A DNA stretch of 51,521 nucleotides from Roseiconus nitratireducens (GTDB lineage Bacteria; Planctomycetota; Planctomycetia; Pirellulales; Pirellulaceae): assembly GCF_008629675.1 (NCBI RefSeq), contig NZ_VWOX01000028.1, forward strand, positions 1 through 51,521. The letters are read 5' to 3'. Both the position numbers and the translations under genes were made by a program. The notes under the pieces were generated by a model. That model saw nothing but the letters and a program-made list of their open reading frames with translations, ran no database searches and was not told the origin of the DNA. Of this stretch, positions 20,812-29,115 are shown piece by piece (position 1 is the stretch's first letter; every line of letters starts with the position of its first letter).

Positions 20812-21656
20812 TGATTAGCGGTGCAGGACGAGAGTTCATCATCAAGGACACCCACCGAGGGTTGTACTACGAAGACGGTAAGCTGACCAAGGTGATCGAA
20901 GCCGGTCGTTACAAGATCCCGCGACGACACCGATGGCTACGACGACGACCGACCGTCGAGTGCATGCTGGTCGACGTTCGTGAGCGAGAGCTGACGATTA
21001 AGGGCCAGGAAATCCTGACGGCCGACAAGGTCGCGATTCGCGTCAGCATCCTGGTTCAGTTCCGCGTGACCGACCCGAAGGCGGCGATCCACACGGTCGA
21101 CAACTTCGAAGACCGACTGTACAGCGATGTTCAGTTGGCCGCACGTCGATCGCTGGCGTCGATGACGCTGGAGGAAATTCTTACCAACCGAAACCGGCTG
21201 AGTGAGGACATCCTGTCAGACGTCACCGAATCGGCCAACGGTTACGGTGTGGCGATTCGCCGAGCCGACGTGAAGGACTTGATCTTCCCGGGAAACCTGC
21301 AGGAGATCATGAACCGAGTGTTGGCCGCGGAGCGACACAGCCAGGCACAACTGGTCGAAGCGCGAACGCGAGCGGAAGTCGAACAGATCGAAGCTCAGTC
21401 ACGTGCGGAAACCACGCGTCGCGATGCCGAAGCGGAAGCCCAGGCACGACGTCTGCGAGAGCAGGCCGAAGCGGAAGCGACGCGAGCGAAGGCGGTGGCC
21501 GAAACGCAAGCTTACGAGGAACGAGTCAAGGCTGCGGAGGCGCTGGAAGGCCACCCGGCACTGCTGCGACTGGCCGAACTCGAAACGCTGCGTGAACTGG
21601 CCAAGAACGCCAACGCGCGACTGTACCTCAATGGAAGTTTGAAGGAAGAAGTTTGA
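20808..21656 (+). CDS. SPFH/slipin-family protein, apparently soluble
   Basis: ATG 20808 has GGAGG seven bases upstream. The 282-residue protein contains the SPFH (band 7) fold: RGLYYEDGKLTKVIEAGRY near residues 18-36, LVDVRERELTIKGQEILTADKVAIRVSILVQFRV near 49-82, and LYSDVQLAARRSLASMTLEEIL near 104-125. From about 175 it becomes an Ala/Arg/Glu-rich coiled coil up to about 245. Slipins normally carry an N-terminal membrane hairpin; here I see none, so it may form cytoplasmic or peripheral oligomers. It stands between two arginine tRNAs. Why a band-7 protein belongs to a tRNA island is unclear. Confidence 0.88.
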   Translation: MMISGAGREFIIKDTHRGLYYEDGKLTKVIEAGRYKIPRRHRWLRRRPTVECMLVDVRERELTIKGQEILTADKVAIRVSILVQFRVTDPKAAIHTVDNFEDRLYSDVQLAARRSLASMTLEEILTNRNRLSEDILSDVTESANGYGVAIRRADVKDLIFPGNLQEIMNRVLAAERHSQAQLVEARTRAEVEQIEAQSRAETTRRDAEAEAQARRLREQAEAEATRAKAVAETQAYEERVKAAEALEGHPALLRLAELETLRELAKNANARLYLNGSLKEEV

Positions 21657-21720
21657 AGTGTGAAAGCGGTGACGCACGGACCAATTTCACTCTTCACTCT
21701 TCACTCTTCAAACTTCTTTC
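21648..21720 (+). repeat. iterated-word inverted repeat (CTTCACT type)
   Basis: GAAGAAGTTTGAAGTGTGAA at the end of the slipin gene is answered by TTCACTCTTCACTCTTCACT and CTTCAAACTTCTTTCC. The CTTCACT word is repeated three times. The hairpin covers the stop codon and may act as a 3' stabiliser or terminator. Confidence 0.6.
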
Positions 21721-21722
21721 CC

Positions 21723-21794
21723 GTCCTTGGAGTGTGCTGGATCGCACGCGACTTTGCGGAGGTCGTAGACCAGGTTCGATTCCTGGCGGGGACA
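21723..21794 (+). tRNA. tRNA-Arg(GCG)
   Basis: Acceptor GTCCTTG/CGGGGAC, anticodon arm CGACT-TTGCGGA-GGTCG, T-arm CCAGG-TTCGATT-CCTGG. A G34 arginine anticodon is rare, since bacteria use ACG converted to inosine. Discriminator A then CTT. Last tRNA of the island. Confidence 0.85.
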
Positions 21795-21839
21795 CTTTGG
21801 AGTTGTGAGTCTCGAGTGATGAGTCTTGAGACGGAAGTG

Positions 21840-22199
21840 TCAGACCTTTTGCCGCAACGATTTGATGAGCCCGGCGAGGACTCGCGCGGTTTCGTCAGCT
21901 TGCATTGCAAGCTTTTTGCCTACATTGGAGTCGGTGTAGCCGAGGCGACTGGCAATTGTCAGCTGATACTCAACCTCGCGAATTGACCCAAACGCCATGT
22001 CGAGGAATCGCAGAAAATCAGCTTCCGAGCTACGAGCGCTGCCCTCGACGATATTCGACGCGATTGATACCGACGCCCGGCGGAGCTGGGACGTCAACCC
22101 GAACATTTCATCCTGGGGGAATCCCTTGGTCGCCGAGTAGACTGCCAGAACCAAGTCATCGGCCAGTTCGAACGCACGAAGTTTCCGGTGATCTCGCAT
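21840..22199 (-). CDS. four-helix-bundle protein (23S rRNA intervening-sequence type)
   Basis: A 119-residue protein: MRDHRKLRAFELADDLVLAVY, FPQDEMFGLTSQLRRASVSIASNIVEGSAR, FLRFLDMAFGSIREVEYQLTIASRLGY. This is the standard signature of the S23/four-helix-bundle family first found inside rRNA intervening sequences and also spread widely near mobile or repeated DNA. It forms pentamers; the role is unknown. It is 17 bp downstream of the 350-residue gene on the same strand, facing the end of the tRNA island. Confidence 0.9.
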   Translation of the reverse strand: MRDHRKLRAFELADDLVLAVYSATKGFPQDEMFGLTSQLRRASVSIASNIVEGSARSSEADFLRFLDMAFGSIREVEYQLTIASRLGYTDSNVGKKLAMQADETARVLAGLIKSLRQKV

Positions 22200-22216
22200 T
22201 TTTTTGCCCCTTCGCC

Positions 22217-23269
22217 TTAGAACACGCCTTCTCTTACTTGGCCTCGCTTGAGACCCTTGCGGAAGACGACCAAATTGTCGGGCGTGACCGTTTCGTTTTC
22301 CGGTAAAGCGACATCACCTTTGTCGCTGCTCATTTGATTGACGCTCTTAAGCTTGGAAAGGACGGGCGCACCCTCAACGGCCGTCGCTGAATCATCGTAG
22401 TAATCAAACCACGGGAGGCCCGCATCGGTATAGGATTTGGCGGTTGGCGCCGGATGCGGTGGCATAGCTCCCGTGATTGCTTGCCATACCATCGAGTTGC
22501 ACAGGTGAACAAAACACCGCCCACCGACGTCCATGTTCCAATCGTCTAAATCATACGGATCGTCGAAGATCTCCTGTCGCATTCTTCCGCCCGGTGCGAG
22601 CCCCATATCAGGAGCGGCCATGCAGAAATTTAGCGTCATGTCCGCGGTTTCCATGAAAGCCTCGGAACGTGACAATTCCATCCGGCCCAACTTGGGAAAT
22701 CGTCGCTCGAAAACATCCCGCTTCATCGGATAGACTGCCAGTTGCAGCCCGCCATGTTCTGCTTTCCCAGTAATTTGCTCTTCGGCAGAGTAGCCGGCGC
22801 CGAGCGGCATCGCAACGAACTGACGGATCAATCCTTTCTCCACGACGTAACCATCCAACCACGGTTGCTTTGGGGCAATCAGATAGTTCTGCGGTTTTCT
22901 CCTAAGGCCGTCCGTCCACGCCTCACCGCTGACCGCGCATTGCTTTCCGGTCGCAACCTTGATCGCGAAAGGATACGGCTGCCAGCGATCCTGGATGGTC
23001 GTCGTAATGAAGTTCAACCACATCGCTTCAGATTGGTACATCGGCAACATCACGCCACCGCGCTGAAGCCATTGCGACGGTACGTTGGCAGCCTGGTCAT
23101 CGACGTGTCGCATCGGGAACGCACCTAGCCCTGGCGGTAGCGGGTACGTCTTGTCATCATCCGGTATTCGAAGCGTTCGCTGGAACTCAATGCGAAGCGT
23201 CGCCTGTGGATGAACTTCGGGGAAGGAAAATGTCAGTGCATCGCGTTCTAACTCGATCATTTGTGTCAC
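22217..23269 (-). CDS. conserved protein of unknown function, operon with XRE regulator
   Basis: A 350-residue protein beginning MTQMIELERDALTFSFPEVH and including RTLRIPDDDKTYPLPPGLG, GGVMLPMYQSEAMWLNF near residues 70-87, KVATGKQCAVSGEAW and IRQFVAMPLGAGYSAEEQITGKAEHGGLQLAVYP near 150-185. Close relatives exist in many bacteria but carry no assigned function. It starts 23 bp after the XRE gene stop, so they form one transcript, and the regulator may act on it. Confidence 0.75.
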   Translation of the reverse strand: MTQMIELERDALTFSFPEVHPQATLRIEFQRTLRIPDDDKTYPLPPGLGAFPMRHVDDQAANVPSQWLQRGGVMLPMYQSEAMWLNFITTTIQDRWQPYPFAIKVATGKQCAVSGEAWTDGLRRKPQNYLIAPKQPWLDGYVVEKGLIRQFVAMPLGAGYSAEEQITGKAEHGGLQLAVYPMKRDVFERRFPKLGRMELSRSEAFMETADMTLNFCMAAPDMGLAPGGRMRQEIFDDPYDLDDWNMDVGGRCFVHLCNSMVWQAITGAMPPHPAPTAKSYTDAGLPWFDYYDDSATAVEGAPVLSKLKSVNQMSSDKGDVALPENETVTPDNLVVFRKGLKRGQVREGVF

Positions 23270-23292
23270 CCGTGCTCTACATAGGAATGGAA

Positions 23293-23646
23293 CTACCAGT
23301 CACCGTCGCGCACCTCGCGTACGAGACGCAGAACCGCATGGTCCGGCAGATCCTTTAGCTGCCGGATCAAGTCGGCAAACAACTTCGGCCGACGCCGGAT
23401 AATGGCCTGCAATTCACCGGAGACTTTTCCAGCAAGCGCCAACATGACATCCGGATCTTCACCCAACTCACTTGCCAAAGCGGCGATGGTTTTTTCCGAC
23501 GGAGGCGCCTGCTGCCCCCGCTCGACCTTGCTGAGATACGAAGGCTCAACGCCCACACGCTTCGCGAGTTGCCGAACTGAGAATTTGGCATCACCAGCCC
23601 GGCGCTGTTCGCGAACCTTCCGCAAATAGTCACCGAAATCGCTCAT
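23293..23646 (-). CDS. XRE-family helix-turn-helix regulator
   Basis: A 117-residue protein with the HTH near residues 22-76: KFSVRQLAKRVGVEPSYLSKVERGQQAPPSEKTI is a standard Cro/CI-type helix-turn-helix. A short C-terminal helical region (SGELQAIIRRRPKLFADLIRQL) follows, as in toxin-antitoxin or phage-like regulators. It heads an operon with the 350-residue and four-helix-bundle genes and probably regulates it. Confidence 0.88.
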   Translation of the reverse strand: MSDFGDYLRKVREQRRAGDAKFSVRQLAKRVGVEPSYLSKVERGQQAPPSEKTIAALASELGEDPDVMLALAGKVSGELQAIIRRRPKLFADLIRQLKDLPDHAVLRLVREVRDGDW

Positions 23647-23933
23647 GCGTGTACCATATACGACACACCCCGCATTGCAATCGTGTGAGCGTAGAAAAAG
23701 CCAGAAACTATCGTCGGGGGATTACCCAATGTCGGTTGGCTACCCGAGCCCGACCGACCCGGCGTTCGCAAACACGCCGTCGCACCCCGCCCAAGTCGCG
23801 CTCTCGTTTCTCTGACCGAGACCAACTCCCCCAGAAAAGAATGCGAAGTTGGCTCCGCCCTTGCGACGGTCTCAACCGAGAACTCTCAGAGTCTCTGGCT
23901 CATTGGCGATCCCGGTTAACACAACCAAGAATC

Positions 23934-24944
23934 TCAGCCGGAACATCGTGTCACCAAATCGGCAACTTCAGGCTTGGACCTCCCATAGGACACAATGCCA
24001 ATATCGAGATCGTGGTCGCGGAATTTTACGACCGCCCGCTCGATGGCTGCGGTGATCCACTCGTCACGGTTACCGAAGACGCCTCCGCCAAGCAGCGTCA
24101 GGAAAACGGTCTTAACACCGGTTCGGGATGCGTTCAGGATCGCGGCGCAAATCGTCGCCTCATAGGCTGAATCAAGAATCAATTTCGCGAAGTCGGTCCA
24201 GGCTTCGCAGGGCTGCCTCCCATACGCCACGGGTAATCCGGAACAGTACGCTTGAGAAACGCGATGCCCGGCGTTTGGCAGCGTGACTTCCGCGTTCCAT
24301 TGCAAGCCGATTCTTAGCTCACTCCGCAGTTCATCGAGTTCAGTCTCGCTGGCCAACTGTAGGCGAGTCGTGATCTGCTCAAGGCCTTGGTCGGTTGGGA
24401 ACAGATAACCGTTTTCCATCGACCAGAGCTTGCCATTTGAATTGCCGAGCGACTTACCAAGATCGGCCGAGCAGTCGATCTGCCGATGTGCAGATTGTCC
24501 AATAATAGATTGACCGTCGGTATCGACCACAGGAGCAAAGTAGTTGCGGTAGATCGTGCCGGCTCCGCAAGCGATTGCGCAGGTGGGGCCTTGAGTGTGA
24601 TCGTGCTCATAAATGCCAACACCGCGTTCGGGTGTCACTGAAGGGCCGGCCATTTCCAGCAAGTTAAATTGGGACGCGACCTGAAATAGAGCATTCGCAT
24701 TGTCCGGATCCGAGTGCAAATGCCGGACATCACCAACGACTTCGCGAACTCTCGCTTGGCCTCGAGGGGCGTCGAGAGACGCTACCGCTGACCGAAGCTC
24801 AGCAAGATTTGGTGTCTCTAAACGACCGAACGCAATCCTGCTCCCGTTTGGGCAAACAATACAATCATGGTCAACCGAGAGTTCACGCCGAACTTGCTCG
24901 GGTGATTCTTCGTCGATACCGGTAATGTCTTCAAACCAAGTCAT
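23934..24944 (-). CDS. macro-domain-like protein (ADP-ribose binding?)
   Basis: The 336-residue protein has a C-terminal half reading TVFLTLLGGGVFGNRDEWITAAIERAVVKF near residues 277-306, followed by LDIGIVSYGRSKPEV; the GGGVFGN loop and the following IVSYG strand are as in macro domains. Earlier landmarks are GPTCAIACGAGTIYRNYF near 117-134 and the segment QWNAEVTLPNAGHRVSQAYC near 214-233. The layout resembles the Legionella MavL-type macro proteins, which act on ADP-ribose linkages, but that is from memory. No signal peptide. A 68-codon frame (24952-25158) lies just upstream on the same strand and is doubtful. Confidence 0.5.
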   Translation of the reverse strand: MTWFEDITGIDEESPEQVRRELSVDHDCIVCPNGSRIAFGRLETPNLAELRSAVASLDAPRGQARVREVVGDVRHLHSDPDNANALFQVASQFNLLEMAGPSVTPERGVGIYEHDHTQGPTCAIACGAGTIYRNYFAPVVDTDGQSIIGQSAHRQIDCSADLGKSLGNSNGKLWSMENGYLFPTDQGLEQITTRLQLASETELDELRSELRIGLQWNAEVTLPNAGHRVSQAYCSGLPVAYGRQPCEAWTDFAKLILDSAYEATICAAILNASRTGVKTVFLTLLGGGVFGNRDEWITAAIERAVVKFRDHDLDIGIVSYGRSKPEVADLVTRCSG

Positions 24945-25244
24945 CTCATTCCTATTGATCGGCCGCGGAGATCTCTAGGTGGATTCTGGCCAAACGGACA
25001 TGAATAGCACTCCGCATGCTCCCATTCGGCGGTCGATGCCCGACATCAACGCCCCCGATGGCGATGACGCGACAAGGCAGCGAATCGTCCGTGATCACTA
25101 CCAATACAATCTCGGCTTGCTTCCTGCACACCGAAAGCATCGCGGTCGGTGATTGCACCCAAAATTTTCACGGCACGAGCCTAAAAGGAGCACGGTTCGA
25201 GGGCGAGCATTCAGCCGAGTTCTCCATGCTAGTCATGATCGAAA
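24945..25244. other. 300-bp gap with doubtful small frame
   Basis: A leftward 68-codon frame (24952-25158) ends seven bases before the macro-like gene start; its composition is unremarkable and no ribosome site is obvious. Otherwise I see nothing. Confidence 0.25.
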
Positions 25245-28200
25245 TCAGAGTCCTGGGTTCCCTGTCGGCGGTGGAGCATGATCCACCTGTGCCGGCGGAC
25301 CTAGGATTCGCGTTAGCACGGAACGTATCGCGTCGCCCCATAGTTGGTATCCAGGTTTTTCTAGATGGATGCCGTCCGATGAAACGGCTGGCAACAGTCG
25401 CCCATCAGAATCCACCAGCTGCTGGTTGATGTTGATCCAATGAATTCGCTCATCCGCCTCGCTAAGCGCCTTCAGGTGCTTGTTGATCTCTTCAATCGTT
25501 TCGGCCAAGGCTGCGTTCTGATCGCGAGGAAACATGGCGGTCAGCACGATCGGCACGTCTGGAAACCGCGAGCGAAATTCCGCGATGATTGCCTGGATGC
25601 CTCCCACAACGTCAGCGACATGCGAACTGTCTGCGGGACCTTGCCAAGGCAGGTTGTTGGCCCCGGCCTGAAGACAAACGACTTTTGGTGTAACTCCATC
25701 GAGTTCACCATTCCGCATCCGCCACAGGATGTGGTGCGTGCTGTCGCCGCCCCAGGCAAAGTTTGCTGCGTTCCAACCGTGGAAGGTCTGGTTCCAGTGA
25801 GCCAGCAGTTTTGGGTAGTCGGTCGCGCCCCATCGACGCGTGATCGAGTCGCCCTGAAAGTAGACGTCAATCTTCCCTTGCTTGGCTTTTTCCAGCAGCT
25901 GCTTGTGTGCTTCACGTGAATTCGCATCGTTTCGCGGAAATGCCGCATGCGCGATGTCGCGAGATTCCTGCTTTCGGGATGACAGGAAACCATAGACCGC
26001 ATCAAAGGCTGGCTTCGGCTGACGGTTGCGATCGAACAGGAGCGGGTGATTCACTCGTTTCCACGGGAATTCGTTGAGCCAACTTTGCCCATCGTGCAGG
26101 TTCCAGAACGACACTCTGGCGATCGTGTCACTGTATTCGTCGAACAACCTGAATAGCTCGACGTACTGACTGACCATCTGTTGTTCGACATCAGGTGGCA
26201 GGCCATCTTTGTACGGATCAAACGTCTCCAGTTCGTCGCGGTACTTGCCGTCATCAGCCCACCAGCGGCCCCGCGTCACCACGTCAATGTCAAGTTCGGA
26301 AACAACCACCTTGATGTTCAGTTTGCGAAGTTCTTCAAAGGTCTCACGTAGCTCAGTGAGTGAGTCGTCGCCGCGTTCAAAATGTCCCTGCATTCCGTAT
26401 GCGTCGACCGGAGCTCCAGCATTCTTAAGTTGCTTCAACAGTTCGATAAGCTTCTTTCGCTTGTCTGGTTTGTGTCCGTTGTAGTCGTTGTAAATCAACA
26501 GTGCGTCGGGGTCGTTGGCACGAGCTGCCTTGAATGCCGTGACGATAAAATCGATGCCCGCTGTTCGAGAATAAATCGAATCTCGCAGCAGGCCATCGTC
26601 GCTGTCGCCAATCGCTTCGTTGACGACATCCCATTGTGTGACGACGTCCGCGTAGCGTCGCACAACGGTCTCCACATGCGTCTTGATTCGATGCAGCAGT
26701 TTTTCTCGGGAGACCGGACGATCTCCTTCCTTCATCATCCACGCATCCGTGCGGTCGTCTTTTGCCCAAACGAGACAATGACCGACCATTTCCAACTTGT
26801 TCGCACGGGCAAACTCTGCCAGTGCATCGGGCTGCTCATAGACCCATTGTTCTTCTCCGGGATGGATGCCCTGCGGCTTCATGCAGTTCTCAGGGGTCAG
26901 TATCTGAAAGTGTTGACGAATCAACGCGACGTCTTCCGGGTTTTCAATCACCTGATGGCTGATTCCCACGCCGATTTTGAATCGTTTGCCCACTGCGTCT
27001 TTCAGTGCCGGTGCGACGTGCGCTGCCTCGAGTCCTTCAGCACCAAACGGATAGGTTGTGATTCCAATTTTATCGAGCAAAGCTCCGTTTTCTCGGTACT
27101 TGATGACGAGAGTGTGCTTGCCGGGATCTAACTTGGCCGCAGTGAGTTTGACCCACTGCCAGCCGTTGGTCCCCAGGCCGTTGGCCGCCACGAAGTCTTC
27201 GTCGTCAATCTTCAGCCAAAACGAATCGTCGTCTGCCGTCGGACAATTCACTCGTGCGTGGAGATAATATTTCGCATTCTTGGTCGTTGTGAAGGGAACC
27301 GTCAGTGCACCGTTGCTGCCCTCTGGGACAGCTTGCGGACTTTCCATGCCGGGCTTGACCGTGATGTACTTTCCTCCCGATGCCTTCGGGTCGTCTTTGA
27401 TCTCCCAGTCGGATCCGGGATCCATTGATTCTGCTTCAAAGGTGAACGTCTCGATGTCCGTGCTGCCCAAGGTTGGGAAGGTCGACTTTCCTTTTGCCCA
27501 ACCGTCGTACCAGAATTCGTGCTCCACCAGATCAAACGGATGCTTGGTGACGTTGGTGTCGGCATCCTTCTTGTCCAGCAAGAACTTGTCCACAAAGGAT
27601 TCGACCTCCCCACGCTGACTTTCCGGAAGTTGACAGTGTTGGTGGCCGCCAACGATGGAAAAGCCAAACCGGTCACCAATGCCGAAGGTCTTCCAGACCT
27701 CGTGTGCGGCCCGGCACGAAACATAACCTGACTCGTCGGCCAGCCACTCGTAGTCAGGATTGCCCAGCACCAACAAAGCGCGCGGAGCTACCATTGCCAT
27801 CAGTTCGTGATGGTCGTAGGGAAGCTTCTCGACAGCGGCGGAAAACTGGAACATCTCTTCTGTGAACCAGGCTCGGCTGGTCTTGCCGAGAGTCTCGACG
27901 TTGCCGAGCGTCTCCGAAACACGCCAGGCAGCAGCTCCTCCTCCGCCAGACTCTTGAGCGATGGTCAGCGCGATGCGTTCGTCCAAGGCTCCGGCAAACA
28001 GGGCCATCTTTCCCGCGAAAGAACAACCTGTCACCGCGAGGTGGTGACGGTCAATGGGAAGATCTTTCTCGACAAGCTCAAGGCCATCGATGATTCGACT
28101 GATTCCCCATGGCCAGGCGCTGTAGGCGCCGATGTGCGTTCGTTCCGGGTAGAGTCGGTTGATAGGCTCGTTTCCGCGTTTCTGCTGGTGAGCCATCACT

Positions 28201-28718
28201 TGGTTGAAATCAAATGCAATCGTTGCGATCTTTCGACTCGTGAAGATATCTCGGGGCAAGCTTCCGGTCCCGCCACCGAAGCCGATCCCGATGACGGCAG
28301 GGAATGGACCGTCGCCATCGGGAAGCTGAACACGCGCCGTCAGGGTCAGAGTTTCGCCCTTCTCAGTCATCTTTACTTCGAGCGTGCCGTCTTTGAAGCT
28401 GGCCGCAATGTCTTTCGGACGCGGCGGCTTCTCGCCAATGCCATACTTCTCGATCTCCGCTTTGATCTCCGAGCGTCGACGAGCCCAGTCCTCGAATTCG
28501 GTGGAACGTCCGCTGCCATCTGACCAGGCAAAGGGATCAGGAAGGGGCCGGACAATCGGCAACTCGTCGAAATCGGCCAACGTGGGATCTGAAAACTCTG
28601 AGCCCGTATGCTCGACGTCGTAAACAAGCGGGATGTTCTGCGCGAGGCAATCGACCTGGGCAAAAACGAAGACCGTGACCGTTGAGAGGATCACAGCCTG
28701 TGGAGCGAATCTAAGCAT
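25245..28718 (-). CDS. four-module xylan-degrading enzyme: CE15, CBM-like, GH10, SGNH esterase
   Basis: A 1157-residue secreted protein (signal to about residue 26). Residues 40-385 look like a CE15 glucuronoyl esterase, with VTGCSFAGKMAL (Ser233) and GGHQHCQLP (histidine near 359-361), cutting lignin-glucuronoxylan esters. About 420-556 is a beta-sandwich resembling a CBM. About 565-910 is a GH10 endo-beta-1,4-xylanase: acid/base Glu701 in WDVVNEAIGD, nucleophile Glu808 in VVVSELDID, and SFWNLHDGQSW. About 945-1138 is an SGNH hydrolase (Ser958 in QGDSIT, AGANN, Asp1115 and His1118 in SSDGIHL), probably an acetyl-xylan esterase. Together one polypeptide would remove uronate and acetyl branches and cut the backbone. 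No operon partners are visible. Confidence 0.9.
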   Translation of the reverse strand: MLRFAPQAVILSTVTVFVFAQVDCLAQNIPLVYDVEHTGSEFSDPTLADFDELPIVRPLPDPFAWSDGSGRSTEFEDWARRRSEIKAEIEKYGIGEKPPRPKDIAASFKDGTLEVKMTEKGETLTLTARVQLPDGDGPFPAVIGIGFGGGTGSLPRDIFTSRKIATIAFDFNQVMAHQQKRGNEPINRLYPERTHIGAYSAWPWGISRIIDGLELVEKDLPIDRHHLAVTGCSFAGKMALFAGALDERIALTIAQESGGGGAAAWRVSETLGNVETLGKTSRAWFTEEMFQFSAAVEKLPYDHHELMAMVAPRALLVLGNPDYEWLADESGYVSCRAAHEVWKTFGIGDRFGFSIVGGHQHCQLPESQRGEVESFVDKFLLDKKDADTNVTKHPFDLVEHEFWYDGWAKGKSTFPTLGSTDIETFTFEAESMDPGSDWEIKDDPKASGGKYITVKPGMESPQAVPEGSNGALTVPFTTTKNAKYYLHARVNCPTADDDSFWLKIDDEDFVAANGLGTNGWQWVKLTAAKLDPGKHTLVIKYRENGALLDKIGITTYPFGAEGLEAAHVAPALKDAVGKRFKIGVGISHQVIENPEDVALIRQHFQILTPENCMKPQGIHPGEEQWVYEQPDALAEFARANKLEMVGHCLVWAKDDRTDAWMMKEGDRPVSREKLLHRIKTHVETVVRRYADVVTQWDVVNEAIGDSDDGLLRDSIYSRTAGIDFIVTAFKAARANDPDALLIYNDYNGHKPDKRKKLIELLKQLKNAGAPVDAYGMQGHFERGDDSLTELRETFEELRKLNIKVVVSELDIDVVTRGRWWADDGKYRDELETFDPYKDGLPPDVEQQMVSQYVELFRLFDEYSDTIARVSFWNLHDGQSWLNEFPWKRVNHPLLFDRNRQPKPAFDAVYGFLSSRKQESRDIAHAAFPRNDANSREAHKQLLEKAKQGKIDVYFQGDSITRRWGATDYPKLLAHWNQTFHGWNAANFAWGGDSTHHILWRMRNGELDGVTPKVVCLQAGANNLPWQGPADSSHVADVVGGIQAIIAEFRSRFPDVPIVLTAMFPRDQNAALAETIEEINKHLKALSEADERIHWININQQLVDSDGRLLPAVSSDGIHLEKPGYQLWGDAIRSVLTRILGPPAQVDHAPPPTGNPGL

Positions 28719-29115
28719 GCTTATTGAATCTCCAGGAACGACTTCGTTTCCAAAATTTCGGGGTCACGCTACAAATCCTTCGTACCTGTCGGACGAAACC
28801 TAAACTTCCGCGAAGGATTCATCATTGTCGACGCAAACACAGGTGTGTTGCGACGATGGAAAACGGAAATTTTGCGTCCGGGATCCAGGAAAAGCAGCAG
28901 TGATTCTTCCCCGTGATTGTATCCGTTATCCGCATGTGCAGCTCGCCAAAGACGATGAAAGGATCAAGGCATTTCTGCTTGATCGACGGGACGAAACGCT
29001 CCACAAACGTATCGGTAGTCGGTGATCAAATGGCAGTCCTTAGATTTTTGATCTTCCTGCTGGCGAAGACATCAGCGAACGCCCGTCGCTTCGAGACAAA
29101 GCCTGAATCCATTTG
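28719..29115. other. 397-bp gap, no certain gene
   Basis: A rightward frame at 28825-29025 (TTG start, 66 residues with KRKFCVRDPGKAAVILPRDC) could be a gene fragment but has no recognised family. No promoter or repeat stands out. Confidence 0.25.
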
